Shown here piece after piece: positions 13,401 to 27,600 of a DNA stretch of 64,000 nt. The DNA is from Lathyrus oleraceus (taxonomy: Eukaryota; Streptophyta; Magnoliopsida; Fabales; Fabaceae): contig NC_066579.1 in assembly GCF_024323335.1 (NCBI RefSeq), forward strand, positions 240,163,652 through 240,227,651. The letters run 5' to 3'. The notes under the pieces were generated by a model that was given only the letters and a program-made list of their open reading frames with translations, was not told the origin of the DNA and searched no databases. A program made the translations under genes and the position numbers. The stretch's first letter is position 1; the number at the start of each line of letters is the position of its first letter.

Positions 13401-16400
13401 AGATCAATAGATCATAAGAGCGTGATAGCGTCTCATAAACTAGCATTCTCATCAACATGTTAGCCTAACGGTACATACCACAAATGAGTCACAACCAAGA
13501 TCATAAGCGCGTCAAAATGATAATGCGTTAATGTAATCCAAATATTAGACTTCAACCTCATGCCATATATGCAATTCTATGAAGCACATGTACAACATTA
13601 GTACAACAGATCTACTTAGATAAATTCCATCTAGTAAAACATTCAATTTTTTAATTTTTTAAATACTTTTTAAACCGAATACTTATTAAACATCAAAAGG
13701 GTTTGGGTACTTGTTTAAATGTATGATCCTAAGTATCCCAACTCAAATATATTATGGATCGTTTACTAAGAAAATCTACAACTCAAAGTACAAAACATGA
13801 AGAATTTCAAACACCAATGCCACGAAATTTGACATGTCTACCTCAGTTTATGAACATGGCACACCGCGATAAGTTGAATCTGAGGTCATCCCTGAAAACC
13901 AAAAATTTTATTTTCCGCACTTCTTTGAGCAACGACGTGTTCACACTATTTTGATATCTATGGATTTTATTAAAACTAAATAGTTAATAAAACCTATCTC
14001 AAAATGGGTTTTAATAAAAAAATCAACACATAATTTTTCACTTGATATTCAAGAGATCACCAGAGAGGAAATATCAATTGCATGGAACATATTAAATTTT
14101 AGCCACTCTATAAATAAGATAATTGTCTCCCAGGTATAAACACACAATCATTTCACTCTTTTTTCCCATCAAACTTTAGAATTAAATTGTGTTTTGCAAA
14201 AACACATCTTTCACCAAAAGAAGGAGAAACACAAGAAGTATACACGTAGAGTGGAGCATTGCACCAAAACATAACAACTAGTTAAGTGAATATTACATTA
14301 TCTGATCCTGTGATCTATCTAGTAAGTTCATGTAGGAATATTATAAAACAACAATGATAAATGCATAATAACTTTTAGTCAAAAATCATGAGTATCAAAA
14401 AAATTAATTATAAAATCATCATAACGAACTTCTTACTAACTTCCTTATATTGCATTTCAGTATTTCTAACAAATTTCAAATGTTGTCTATCATAGTGTAC
14501 ATCAAGAATTAAAATTATGAGAAATTTCTACTTTTTGTTTTATTTAATTAAGATAATACTAAGTCGAGCTATGACAAATTGCAAACATTTGAATATATTT
14601 TGTGAAATATATTATACTCATCGTCGAAGTAAATTACTTCTGCACTCCTGTCTTATAGAATTAGAGTATTTATTAATAATACTTAAATGATTGTTACAAG
14701 AATAAAAATAGAGCATTTAAATGCAATTTTAAAAGACATTTACGAACAATATTTAAATGATAAGATGATAAATAAATAGTAGATTTTATTGGGACCTTAA
14801 ACAAAAGTAAAAAATAACAAAGGAGATAAATAACAAAAAGTTGACACTACCAGGTGTTGAACTTGAAACATTAAGAGGAGCAAACTCTCAAGTCCCAGGT
14901 CTTCACCAATAGGCCAACCTCTTTGTGTGATAAGTTTGATTTGGTTTATTATGTAAATCTGTATAACGACCAATTTTTATATAGATAAAAGTTGCAATAA
15001 AGTAAAAACATTTAAATATTTTGCATTTCATATTGAAATTATTATTTAAGAAGTATTAAAATAATTATTTTTATAAGAAAATAATGCCTATTGTTTTATT
15101 GCGACTTGAAGAGATATCTTATTTGGTGATTCTGCGGATACTTTGGCTATGTGAAATATTGTTGAGCCACTTACTAATGAGAATTTGCAACTTAAGAATT
15201 TGTTTCAAAATTGTAAAACTCCAACTAGTTTGACGCTTTTACAAACTTGTTATGATTCTTAAATATCAAAATAAATATTTTATAATATTTATTTATAGAT
15301 ATAAAAGATACTAAAATTATTATGTGTCCCCAACCCAGAGAAAAGTAGATACCATTTGTGACATCAAATTTAATTTTCAACAAATAAATGTCTTAATTAA
15401 TATTCCCAAAAAGAGGTATTTTTTTGTACGACCTACAAATATAGAATAATGGGAGAATCAACGTTCTTGATAAAAGGAAAGAATAGATTATGGAATACTT
15501 CAAAATTAGAAAGAGTTGTGTGTGACCATTTATTACTTGAAATGGAAGACAAAGAGAGTAAAATATGTGATGGAAACATTTCATCAACAACTACGAATGA
15601 TCCATATTCAATGATTCACATGAAACAACATTAACCAAGATCAATAGATCATAAGAGCGTGATAGCGTCTCATAAACTAGCATTCTCATCAACATGTTAG
15701 CCTAACGGTACATACCACAAATGAGTCACAACCAAGATCATAAGCGCGTCAAAATGATAATGCGTTAATGTAATCCAAATATTAGACTTCAACCTCATGC
15801 CATATATGCAATTCTATGAAGCACATGTACAACATTAGTACAACAGATCTACTTAGATAAATTCCATCTAGTAAAACATTCAATTTTTTAATTTTTTAAA
15901 TACTTTTTAAACCGAATACTTATTAAACATCAAAAGGGTTTGGGTACTTGTTTAAATGTATGATCCTAAGTATCCCAACTCAAATATATTATGGATCGTT
16001 TACTAAGAAAATCTACAACTCAAAGTACAAAACATGAAGAATTTCAAACACCAATGCCACGAAATTTGACATGTCTACCTCAGTTTATGAACATGGCACA
16101 CCGCGATAAGTTGAATCTGAGGTCATCCCTGAAAACCAAAAATTTTATTTTCCGCACTTCTTTGAGCAACGACGTGTTCACACTATTTTGATATCTATGG
16201 ATTTTATTAAAACTAAATAGTTAATAAAACCTATCTCAAAATGGGTTTTAATAAAAAAATCAACACATAATTTTTCACTTGATATTCAAGAGATCACCAG
16301 AGAGGAAATATCAATTGCATGGAACATATTAAATTTTAGCCACTCTATAAATAAGATAATTGTCTCCCAGGTATAAACACACAATCATTTCACTCTTTTT

Positions 16401-19400
16401 TCCCATCAAACTTTAGAATTAAATTGTGTTTTGCAAAAACACATCTTTCACCAAAAGAAGGAGAAACACAAGAAGTATACACGTAGAGTGGAGCATTGCA
16501 CCAAAACATAACAACTAGTTAAGTGAATATTACATTATCTGATCCTGTGATCTATCTAGTAAGTTCATGTAGGAATATTATAAAACAACAATGATAAATG
16601 CATAATAACTTTTAGTCAAAAATCATGAGTATCAAAAAAATTAATTATAAAATCATCATAACGAACTTCTTACTAACTTCCTTATATTGCATTTCAGTAT
16701 TTCTAACAAATTTCAAATGTTGTCTATCATAGTGTACATCAAGAATTAAAATTATGAGAAATTTCTACTTTTTGTTTTATTTAATTAAGATAATACTAAG
16801 TCGAGCTATGACAAATTGCAAACATTTGAATATATTTTGTGAAATATATTATACTCATCGTCGAAGTAAATTACTTCTGCACTCCTGTCTTATAGAATTA
16901 GAGTATTTATTAATAATACTTAAATGATTGTTACAAGAATAAAAATAGAGCATTTAAATGCAATTTTAAAAGACATTTACGAACAATATTTAAATGATAA
17001 GATGATAAATAAATAGTAGATTTTATTGGGACCTTAAACAAAAGTAAAAAATAACAAAGGAGATAAATAACAAAAAGTTGACACTACCAGGTGTTGAACT
17101 TGAAACATTAAGAGGAGCAAACTCTCAAGTCCCAGGTCTTCACCAATAGGCCAACCTCTTTGTGTGATAAGTTTGATTTGGTTTATTATGTAAATCTGTA
17201 TAACGACCAATTTTTATATAGATAAAAGTTGCAATAAAGTAAAAACATTTAAAATTTTGCATTTCATATTGAAATTATTATTTAAGAAGTATTAAAATAA
17301 TTATTTTTATAAGAAAATAATGCCTATTGTTTTATTGCGACTTGAAGAGATATCTTATTTGGTGATTCTGCGGATACTTTGGCTATGTGAAATATTGTTG
17401 AGCCACTTACTAATGAGAATTTGCAACTTAAGAATTTGTTTCAAAATTGTAAAACTCCAACTAGTTTGACGCTTTTACAAACTTGTTATGATTCTTAAAT
17501 ATCAAAATAAATATTTTATAATATTTATTTATAGATATAAAAGATACTAAAATTATTATGTGTCCCCAACCAATAGAAAAGTAGATACCATTTGTGACAT
17601 CAAATTTAATTTTCAACAAATAAATGTCTTAATTAATATTCCCAAAAAGAGGTATTTTTTTGTACGACCTACAAATATAGAATAATGGGAGAATCAACGT
17701 TCTTGATAAAAGGAAAGAATAGATTATGGAATACTTCAAAATTAGAAAGAGTTGTGTGTGACCATTTATTACTTGAAATGGAAGACAAAGAGAGTAAAAT
17801 ATGTGATGGAAACATTTCATCAACAACTACGAATGATCCATATTCAATGATTCACATGAAACAACATTAACCAAGATCAATAGATCATAAGAGCGTGATA
17901 GCGTCTCATAAACTAGCATTCTCATCAACATGTTAGCCTAACGGTACATACCACAAATGAGTCACAACCAAGATCATAAGCGCGTCAAAATGATAATGCG
18001 TTAATGTAATCCAAATATTAGACTTCAACCTCATGCCATATATGCAATTCTATGAAGCACATGTACAACATTAGTACAACAGATCTACTTAGATAAATTC
18101 CATCTAGTAAAACATTCAATTTTTTAATTTTTTAAATACTTTTTAAACCGAATACTTATTAAACATCAAAAGGGTTTGGGTACTTGTTTAAATGTATGAT
18201 CCTAAGTATCCCAACTCAAATATATTATGGATCGTTTACTAAGAAAATCTACAACTCAAAGTACAAAACATGAAGAATTTCAAACACCAATGCCACGAAA
18301 TTTGACATGTCTACCTCAGTTTATGAACATGGCACACCGCGATAAGTTGAATCTGAGGTCATCCCTGAAAACCAAAAATTTTATTTTCCGCACTTCTTTG
18401 AGCAACGACGTGTTCACACTATTTTGATATCTACGGATTTTATTATAACTAAATAGTTAATAAAACCTATCTCAAAATGGGTTTTAATAAAAAAATCAAC
18501 ACATAATTTTTCACTTGATATTCAAGAGATAACCAGAGAGGAAATATCAATTGCATGGAACATATTAAATTTTAGCCACTCTATAAATAAGATAATTGTC
18601 TCCCAGGTATAAACACACAATCATTTCACTCTTTTTTCCCATCAATCTTTAGAATTAAATTGTGTGTTGCAAAAACACATCTTTCACCAAAAGAAGGAGA
18701 AACACAAGAAGTATACACGTAGAGTGGAGCATTGCACCAAAACATAACAACTAGTTAAGTGAATATTACATTATCTGCTCCTGTGATCTATCTAGTAAGT
18801 TCATGTAGGAATATCATAAAACAACAATGATAAATGCATAATAACTTTTAATCAAAAATCATGACTATCAAAAAAATTAATTATAAAATCATCATAACGA
18901 ACTTCTTACTAACTTCCTTATATTGCATTTCAGTATTTCTAACAAATTTCAAATGTTGTCTATCATAGTGTACATCAAGAATTAAAATTATGAGAAATTT
19001 CTACTTTTTGTTTTATTTAATTAAGATAATACTAAGTCGAGCTATGACAAATTGCAAACATTTGAATATATTTTGTGAAATATATTATACTCATCGTCGA
19101 AGTAAATTACTTCTGCACTCCTGTCTTATAGAATTAGAGTATTTATTAATAATACTTAAATGATTGTTACAAGAATAAAAATAGAGCATTTAAATGCAAT
19201 TTTAAAAGACATTTACGAACAATATTTAAATGATAAGATGATAAATAAATAGTAGATTTTATTGGGACCTTAAACAAAAGTAAAAAATAACAAAGGAGAT
19301 AAATAACAAAAAGTTGACACTACCAGGTGTTGAACTTGAAACATTAAGAGGAGCAAACTCTCAAGTCCCAGTTCTTCACCAATATGTCAACCACTTTGTG

Positions 19401-21125
19401 TGATAAGTTTGATTTGGTTTATTATGTAAATCTGTATAACGACCAATTTTTATATAGATAAAAGTTGCAATAAAGTAAAAACATTTAAATATTTTGCATT
19501 TCATATTGAAATTATTATTTAAGAAGTAATAAAATACTTATTTTCATAAGAAAATAATGCCTATTGTTTTATTGCGACTTGAAGAGATATCTTATTTGAT
19601 GATTCTGCGGATATTTTGGCTATCTGAAATATTGTTGAGCCACTTACTAATGAGAATTTGCAACTTAAGAATTTGTTTCAAAATTGTAAAACTCCAACTA
19701 GTTTGACGCTTTTACAAACTTGCTATGATTCTTAAATATCAAAATAAATATTTTATAATATTTATTTATAGATATAAAAGATACTAAAGTTATTATGTGT
19801 CCCCAAGCCATAGAAAAGTAGATACCATTTGTGACATCAAATTTAATTTTCAACAAATAAATGTCTTAATTAATATTCCCAAAAAGAGGTATTTTTTTGT
19901 ACGACCTACAAATATAGAATAATGGGAGAATCAACGTTCTTGATAAAAGGAAAGAATAGATTATGGAATACTTCAAAATTAGAAAGAGTTGTGTGTGACC
20001 ATTTATTACTTGAAATGGAAGACAAAGAGAGTAAAATATGTGATGGAAACATTTCATCAACAACTACGAATGATCCATATTCAATGATTCACATGAAACA
20101 ACATTAACCAAGATCAATAGATCATAAGAGCGTGATAACGCCTCATAAACTAGCATTCTAATCAACATGTTAGCCTAAAGGTACATACCACAAATGAGTC
20201 ACAACCAAGATCATAAGCGCGTCAAAATGATAATGCGTTAATGTAATCCAAATATTAGACTTCAACCTCATGCCATATATGCAATTCTATGAAGCACATG
20301 TACAACATTAGTACAACACATCTACTTAGATAAATTCCATCTAGTAAAACATTCAATTTTTTTAATTTTTTAAATACTTTTTAAACCGAATACTTATTAA
20401 ACTTCAAAAGGGTTTGGGTACTTGTTTAAATGTATGATCCTAAGTATCCCAACTCAAATATATTATGGATCGTTTACTAAGAAAATCTACAACTCAAAGT
20501 ACAAAACATGAAGAATTTCAAACACCAATGCCACGAAATTTGACATGTCTACCTCAGTTTATGAACATGGCACACCGCGATAAGTTGAATCTGAGGTCAT
20601 CCCTGAAAACCAAAAATTTTATTTTCCGCACTTCTTTGAGCAACGACGTGTTCACACTATTTTGATATCTATGGATTTTATTATAACTAAATAGTTAATA
20701 AAACCTATCTCAAAATGGGTTTTAATAAAAAAATCAACACATAATTTTTCACTTGATATTCAAGAGATCACCAGAGAGGAAATATCAATTGCATGGAACA
20801 TATTAAATTTTAGCCACTCTATAAATAAGATAATTGTCTCCCAGGTATAAACACACAATCATTTCACTCTTTTTTCCCATCAAACTTTAGAATTAAATTG
20901 TGTGTTGCAAAAACACATCTTTCACCAAAAGAAGGAGAAACACAAGAAGTATACACGTAGAGTGGAGCATTGCACCAAAACATAACAAGTAGTTAAATGA
21001 ATATTACATTATCTGCTCCTGCGATCTATCTAGTAAGTTCATGTAGGAATATCATAAAACAACAATGATAAATGCATAATAACTTTTAATCAAAAATCAT
21101 GACTATCAAAAAAATTAATTATAAA

Positions 21126-21140
21126 CACTACAACAAACAA
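21126..21140 (+). repeat. Element 1 terminal inverted repeat, left (3' end of element)
   Basis: CACTACAACAAACAA. Nine to ten of the first thirteen bases match the inverted right end. The CACTA start is diagnostic for the superfamily. Confidence 0.85.
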
Positions 21141-21517
21141 GACCTTAGACAACGCTTTTTTTAGCCTTAGACAGCGCTTTAAAGCGCTGTCTAAACCTCC
21201 GTTGCTAAAGGTTTAGACAGCGCTTTTTTAAATCTTAAAAGCGCTGTCTAAGCCCCCCCCCCCCCCTTAGACAGCGCTTTGGCCAAAAGCGCTTTATAAG
21301 ACCCTCTTATTTTAAATTTTTTAGGTAAACCTTAGACAGCGCTTTTGAAAAGCGCTGTCTAAGCCCCACCCCCTTAGACAGCGCTTTGGCCAAAAGCGCT
21401 TTCTAAGACCCTCCTATTTTAATTTTTTTAGGTATACCTTAGATAGCGCTTTTCAAAAAGCGCTGTCTAAGCCCCCCCCCCCTTAGACAGCGCTTTTGCC
21501 TAAAGCGCTGTCTAAGG
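21141..21517. repeat. Element 1 left subterminal array of TTAGACAGCGCTTT motifs
   Basis: Many direct and inverted copies of TTAGACAGCGCTTT and its reverse complement AAAGCGCTGTCTAA, separated by C-runs. Several pair as hairpins; 21331-21363 is a perfect palindrome with 16-bp arms and a 1-nt loop. In En/Spm, subterminal motifs of this kind are the binding sites of TnpA. The C-runs (for example 21258-21267) are typical places for assembly length error. Confidence 0.9.
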
Positions 21518-21791
21518 TATACCAAATTTTTTTGAAGCTTTTGTTTTAAACCACATTTTTTCCAGGTTTATAAACCAGAATTTCTACCTGTTTTCAACCA
21601 GATTTTGACAGACAATTATCACATTTTATATATGCCATTTTGGCCTTTTTTCTACCAATTTTTGGCTAACAAATATATATATATACCAATTCAAACCAAT
21701 TTTGCCTTAAATGTATCAAAATATATACAAATTTATGTACACATTTACAATCATTACATATACTACAAATGTACACATTAATTACACAAAT
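21518..21791. other. Element 1, 3' non-coding region after the Ulp1 gene
   Basis: AT-rich stretch between the stop codon of the minus-strand gene and the subterminal motifs. It holds T-rich and ATATAT runs but no coding signal; it is probably the 3' UTR and polyadenylation region. Confidence 0.6.
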
Positions 21792-24611
21792 TTATGAAAA
21801 AACATTGAGCTCTATCATGAATTGACACCACTCCTCTTTGATTTCGTCCACTTGATCCTTTGTATAAAATGCACACTTGAATTCCTCAAAGTACTACATA
21901 ATAATATAACATATTTTGAATTAATTCCAACTATTTAATTATATGAGATATGTGTAAATATAAAAATAACTCATAAGTTAGAAATACATACATCGGTGGG
22001 AATCATTAATCGGCCCAAAGCAAGAGTATCTCGCATAAACCTCAACATGAAATACCCGCAATCTATTTGATTACGTTGTTGAGGACACTACATATGAAAA
22101 AAAATATGGATTATAAATCCTAAGTTTTATCAAGTGTCATCACTAATATAATAAAAAATGTGGTAATTAAAAATATACCGCCACTTTAATCCATGTAATG
22201 GAGTTGGCGCCCCTCCTTGAGGTTTGGATATCTCGTTGGGCCCGAAAAGCTTGTAGGACGCTAATAAAATAAAAATGAAACAATTAGAACAATTCACATA
22301 AACTAAGAAAAATTTTGAACATTCTCACTTACGTGTCAATTAGGACCTTCATATCCGGGTATGTTGTCCAATCATTTCCTAACGAGTCAAGATAATACAC
22401 AATTTCTCGGATAGGATTGATTGCGAGCAACAACCAATGTCCACTGTAATGATTAGGCAAATGTTAGATGGTAACTTGGAAAATAATTATAATAGATGAA
22501 TTTAGAATGAAATGCTAACCCGGTATTAAACGGTATAAAAAACAACTTCTCCGCATCTTTATTGTCATTGAGGATCCGAAGAACGTACTCCGTCACGGTA
22601 TCCGGTCTATTTAAGATTAAAACTAAGTTGACGGTCGCGGGTGCTAAGAATCCGAATGACACGTCCAAACCATTGGGGCGCATCAATTTGTCATACAAAA
22701 ACCTAATATAAAAACATCATTAACACCTCTTTTGAAACATAAAGTAAACCGGATTAACATAAAGTAAACATCATTAACATAAGTTGTTTAATTAATAAAA
22801 CAAAGTAGACCGGATTTACCTAATATATGTATTGACAACGTTGACACCGATTTCTTCATGACTAAAAACTTGCATGAAGTCTTCATTACCAATCATTTGG
22901 TCGTAATCAAAGCCGAAAATCCCTACCTCCATATGTACATTCCGAACACCTCCGGTCGGTATATCGGTCATCTCTAGAAATGTCCTGAGGCACGACCTAT
23001 ACTTGGTGGTAGGTTTTTTCCTAGCTACGGTCTTCTTAGCACCAGAACTTTTTACCCGTGCGGAGGCGTTGCTAACCTCTTTTTTTTTTGTGCGGAGGCA
23101 TTGCTAACCTCATTTTCTTGAAGCTACATGTTATATAAATAGTTAGATCAAATTAAGAATGTAACAACTTCCATGAATATATGTCATATAATTGTATATT
23201 ACCTCTTTTCTTGAAACCGTGGACTCGGTATGCCGTGGAATCGCATTATCTTTTGATTTGGATTTTGTGGGAGTCTATTTAACATAACCAAGGAAAATAT
23301 GTAAGTAAAATTTTAAGCATAAATTTTAAACTTTGAATATACACATTAAAGTTAACATAAGTTTTAAGCATACCTCATATCCTACGCATATGAGGTTTGT
23401 CGGCCATGCAACAAACGAACCTACTGCTTCGTGCACCGTTGTTGCATCCGAATCATCGCTAGGATATGGTAATGCTGCATTCGGCTCAACTGCAATATCA
23501 ACTGATACCTTCAAACATCCAGCAGGGAGCTCTCTAGTGTGGAGTAATACTCCGCTAACGTTATGCACTTTTCCCTTGCCAACCATCCGATAGTATGGTG
23601 ACGACAAATACAACTGACAATGGGAAATGCCCTAAAACCAATAATAACAAGAAATCGTTAATGTGTATATATGTCAAATACATAATTTAAGCAAATAGTT
23701 CAATTTAAGACAATTATATGTAATTACCTCTGGAATGTTCGGCTGAAAGGTACAGTTGATACTGTTTTTGTCCGAAGCATCTCTGTATACTGTTGAGGCG
23801 CTAGCCTCTCTTTCTCTCCTCAATGCATCAAGCTCAGCTTGCATGGCTTCCAATCTTGCATGAAGCTCCCGATTACTAGGAGCCTTTCCTTTTTTAATAC
23901 TCAGGGAGGTCGGAGTGACTCCAAATCCCTTACCCCTCACCCAACCAGAATACTCAGGGACATCTAATGCCCGACTAAGTATGCCCTTAGTATCATCGGG
24001 AGATAAAGACTGAGATAGCTCCTCCTGAAAAATCAGATGAATACCGTATACTTGTCAAATATTTGTGTATAAAAATGTTATTCAATTAATGAAAAAATGT
24101 TATACTTACACATTTCTGGTATACGTGTAAAACTTCTTCTTGAGGAACTCCTGATTTGCCCACACGGGCTTCCTTCCACAAAACATGTGCAGGAAGAGAT
24201 GTTTCTGAACTTTCCTCCTTCTGCAGCTACACATTAAGTCATACAATTTGATCAGATAAAACTAATATATGATGAACAAATTTGTTATCGCAATTTATAA
24301 ATACTTACCATGGATTGTTCTAAGCGTCCATATCCGACACGTCCTTTTCGGTACGGATATGCGGGACTTGATGCTCTTTCCCGATTTGTAGCACTTATTC
24401 TTTGAAAAACCGGGTCTTGTCTTTTGGATTTGAAAGCTTCCCATTCTTCAGCCGATATCAAACTTTCATATTTTTTAGGAAGCTCCGCATCCACAAAATT
24501 ACCATCCGCATCCTTAAGGAACTTGGATGATAAAAATGTCCGAAACCCTCTTAGAAGCTTTCCGGCCAATTTCATACAAAAACCTCTTCTTTCTTCTTCG
24601 ATGTCAAATCA
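21792..24611 (-). CDS. CACTA accessory protein: Transposase_24-like region plus Ulp1-type cysteine protease domain (11 coding exons)
   Basis: Exons inferred from GT-AG sites and alignment with the gene in element 2: 24611-24309, 24226-24110, 24024-23728, 23631-23374, 23274-23203, about 23130-22820, 22702-22520, 22443-22333, 22260-22179, 22087-21992 and 21893-21792. Exon phases are mutually consistent. In order, the product has the C-terminal half of a Transposase_24-like (PF03004) region (LAGKLLRGFRTFLSSKFLKD), a linker, VRGKGFGVTP, a short coiled coil (ARLEAMQAELDALRRERE), a conserved domain starting GISHCQLYLSSP, a basic linker, and a C48/Ulp1-like protease. The catalytic residues are visible: His in GHWLLLA (22439-22437), Asp in YYLDSLG (22388-22386), Gln in CPQQ (22078-22076) and Cys in IDCGYF (22060-22058). 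Role by family: TnpA-like end binding; the protease role is unknown. Two oddities: the first coding exon known from element 2 is missing, and a 10-A run near 23081-23090 shifts the frame in exon 6 unless another acceptor is used. The first Met in frame is at 24575. Confidence 0.75.
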
Positions 24612-27600
24612 CTAACATCTCTTTCTTTTCTTTGTTGGAATATTAATCACTTGTTTCTTAGCAATGCGTACGGATGAATTGATCCAAATTCCCTCATTAT
24701 GATCGTTTCTTATATATGACTCATCCGGTATAAGATCCTCAACTTCATCATTTCTATTCAACTCATTCCGTCTAATGCATGACTCATTCTCAACATCAAT
24801 ATCACATTGATCGACACCGCTATCATCAGTCACTTTGTTAGAGAAAAGCACTATAGACCATTTTGTACTCTTCGGGTCATTCACATAGAACACTTGTTTA
24901 GCTTGAGATGCTAGAATAAAAGGTTCATCTTTGTACCCCACCCTAGTAAGATCAACTTGCAAAAATCCGGACTTATCCATTCGTATGCCACTACTATTCA
25001 CCCACTTGCAACCAAAGATGGGAATCTGAAACTTCTCGTAATCCAACACCCAAATGTGCTCAATAACTCCAAAATATGACAAATTTGCATATTTGGGGTT
25101 TAAGTCCTTCATACTTGATATATGCATTGCTTCAGCTAGCACGGTGACACCACTATTTTGCATAGTACTCTTATCATCTTGTTCTTTGGTATAAAATGTG
25201 TATCCATTAATTGAATATGCGCCATGAGAAAACACATGCAAACTTGGACCATATGCCAAACATCTCAACATTTCTGTTACCGAAGAAGGATCTGAAGAGC
25301 GCTTCAAATAAATATGATCCTTCAACCATTGTATGAAACTTTGATTGTGCTCTATAACTATCCAATTTTCATTTCTGTTCGGATTTAACCTTCGGAGTAC
25401 ATCCTTGTGCATTTCAACATATGGCTCAACCTCATTATTATTGTGCAGAACATACAAATGAACTTGATCCCGTTCATCCCTTGATATTGTCACAATTTTA
25501 TTCCCAATTAATTTTTTACCTTCCATTTTGTCGAAAATCTGAGCTCTGGGGAGTCCAATCGATTGAACGTTAGACAAATATTCAGTACAAAACTCAACAG
25601 CTTCTTCAACAATGTATCGTTCAACAATACAACCCTCTGGTCGACTTCGGGATTTCACGTACCCTTTTAATATTTTCATATACCGTTCAGCAGGGTACAT
25701 CCATCTCATATAAGCTGGTCCACACAACTGTGTCTCTTTCACAAGATGAACAACTAAATGAACCATTATGTCAAAAAAAGACGGAGGAAAATACATTTCA
25801 AGCTCACACAAGGTAATTACAATCTCTTTTTGTAGTGTTGGTAAGATCTCGGGATCGATCACCTTACTACAAATTGACCTAAAGAAAAAACACAATTTAG
25901 TTATGGCACTTCTTACTTTTTCTGGAAAAATAGAACGTATACCTATCGGTAGAAAATGTTCCATTATAACATGGCAATCATGTGTCTTCAAATTCTTCAA
26001 CTTGAGGTCTTTCATAGAAACAAGTCTTCTGATATCAGATGAGTATCCTTCTGGAACCTTAACTTCACTCAGAGACTTACACAATTTTTTTTTCTCCTTT
26101 CTAGATAAAGTAAAAGCAGCAGGTGGTAGATATGTTCGTCTTCCTTTCTTCACGGGTGCTAATTCAATTCTCATTCCCATTTTTAACATGTCCTCCCTTG
26201 CTTTAAGGCCATCCTTAGACTTGCCTTTTATATTGAGTAATGTACCGATAACACTTTCAAATACGTTTTTTTCAATATGCATAACATCGAGAAAATGTCT
26301 CACGTACAAAGACTTCCAATATGGCAATTCAAAAAATATCGACCTTTTCTTCCACCCACCTTTCACAATCTTATGTGCAAAAGGCTTGCCAAACTCAGTA
26401 CGCACATCTTTCACCTTTTCAAAAACTTGTTCACCTGACAATGCGGGTGGAGCTCTACGATGTTCGGTGTCTCCATTGAATGCTTTTCTCCACCCACGGT
26501 AGTGATGTTTAGAATGTAAGAATCTACGATGACCGAGAAACACATTCTTCTGGCAAAGTTCCAATCGAATCATATCGGTTCCGTCTTCACAAACAGGACA
26601 CGCACGTTGACCTTTAATGCTATACCCAGATAGATTCCCGTATGCTGGAAAATCATTAATTGTGCCAAACAACATCGCCCTCAAATTGAAACTTTCTTTC
26701 CTATATCCATCATAAACCTCCACACCGTTCTCCCACAAAATCTTTAAATCTTCGATCAGAGGTGTCAAGTATACGTCTATGTTATTCCCTGGTTGTTTAG
26801 GCCCAGAGATTAACATAGATAACATCATGTACTTACGCTTCATACATAGCCACGGAGGTAGGTTATAAATCATAAGAATCACAGGCCATGTGGTATGTGA
26901 GATACTTTGAAGACCATGTGGGTTCATTCCATCAGTAGATAATGCCAATCGAAGGTTTCTTGCTTCTGATCCAAACTCAGGATAATCATTATCAATCTTC
27001 GACCACTGTGGTGAATCAGCCGGATGCCGATACTTTCCATCAATAATTCTTTCATCTGCATGCCAAGTAAGATGTCTTGCATCGGTTTCACTACGAAACA
27101 TGCGCCTAAATCTCGGAATTATCGGAAAATACCATAAGACTTTTGCGGGAGATAATCTTTTCTTATATCGAGACAAACCGCATTTAGGGCACTCAGTTAA
27201 CATTGCATATTCGTTACGAAACAAAATGCAATCGTTAGGACAAACATGTATCTTATCATAGCTCATGCCAATAGAGCACAACATTTTTTTTGCCTCATAG
27301 GTTCGATTAGGAAGAACATTATCATCCGGTAGCATTTCTCTCATAAGGGCCAACAACTTTGTGAAACTTTTATCCGACCATCCATTGCCCGCCTTTAAGT
27401 TGTACAACTTTAATACCGCAGAAAGTCTTGAGAATTTAGTGCAACCTTTATACAACGGTTTCTCTGCATCGCTTACCATCCTCTCAAACATTTCAGGACA
27501 ATCATGAAGATCTTCTTCCAGTGCTTCTACAATCTCTTCAACTCGATCACAATCGTATGTTTCTGTGTCTTTGTCGTATGAAGCATAGGTCGTATTACTT

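Larger units (their letters stand above)
1..21125. repeat. Satellite array 1, left block (2237-bp monomers M1-M10a)
   Basis: Head-to-tail tandem repeat. Taking TGATAGCG at position 1 as phase zero, monomers begin at 1, 2238, 4475, 6712, 8949, 11186, 13423, 15660, 17896 and 20134, so the unit is 2237 bp with occasional 1-bp change. M1-M7 look identical by eye apart from a base at about 15336; M8 has a few differences (for example a lost base near 17252). M9 and M10 carry tens of substitutions, for example TAC for TAT near 18432 and an extra T in a T-run near 20357. The last monomer is cut at 21125 by a CACTA element. Composition is strongly AT-rich. No ORF longer than about 66 codons occurs in a monomer and none resembles a known protein. 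I do not recognise the satellite family; the long monomer and near-identity fit a recently homogenised heterochromatic or centromeric satellite. Confidence 0.95.

Noticed and set aside
1..21125. Ribosomal DNA spacer or tandem LTR retrotransposon as the source of the 2237-bp unit
   Set aside because: No rRNA sequence, no TG...CA long terminal repeats, primer-binding site or gag/pol fragments are visible in the monomer.
23333..23593. 86-codon plus-strand frame
   Set aside because: Antisense shadow of an exon of the Ulp1-type gene.
25768..26502. 244-codon plus-strand frame
   Set aside because: Lies entirely antisense to the transposase gene, whose domains are clear; a shadow frame.
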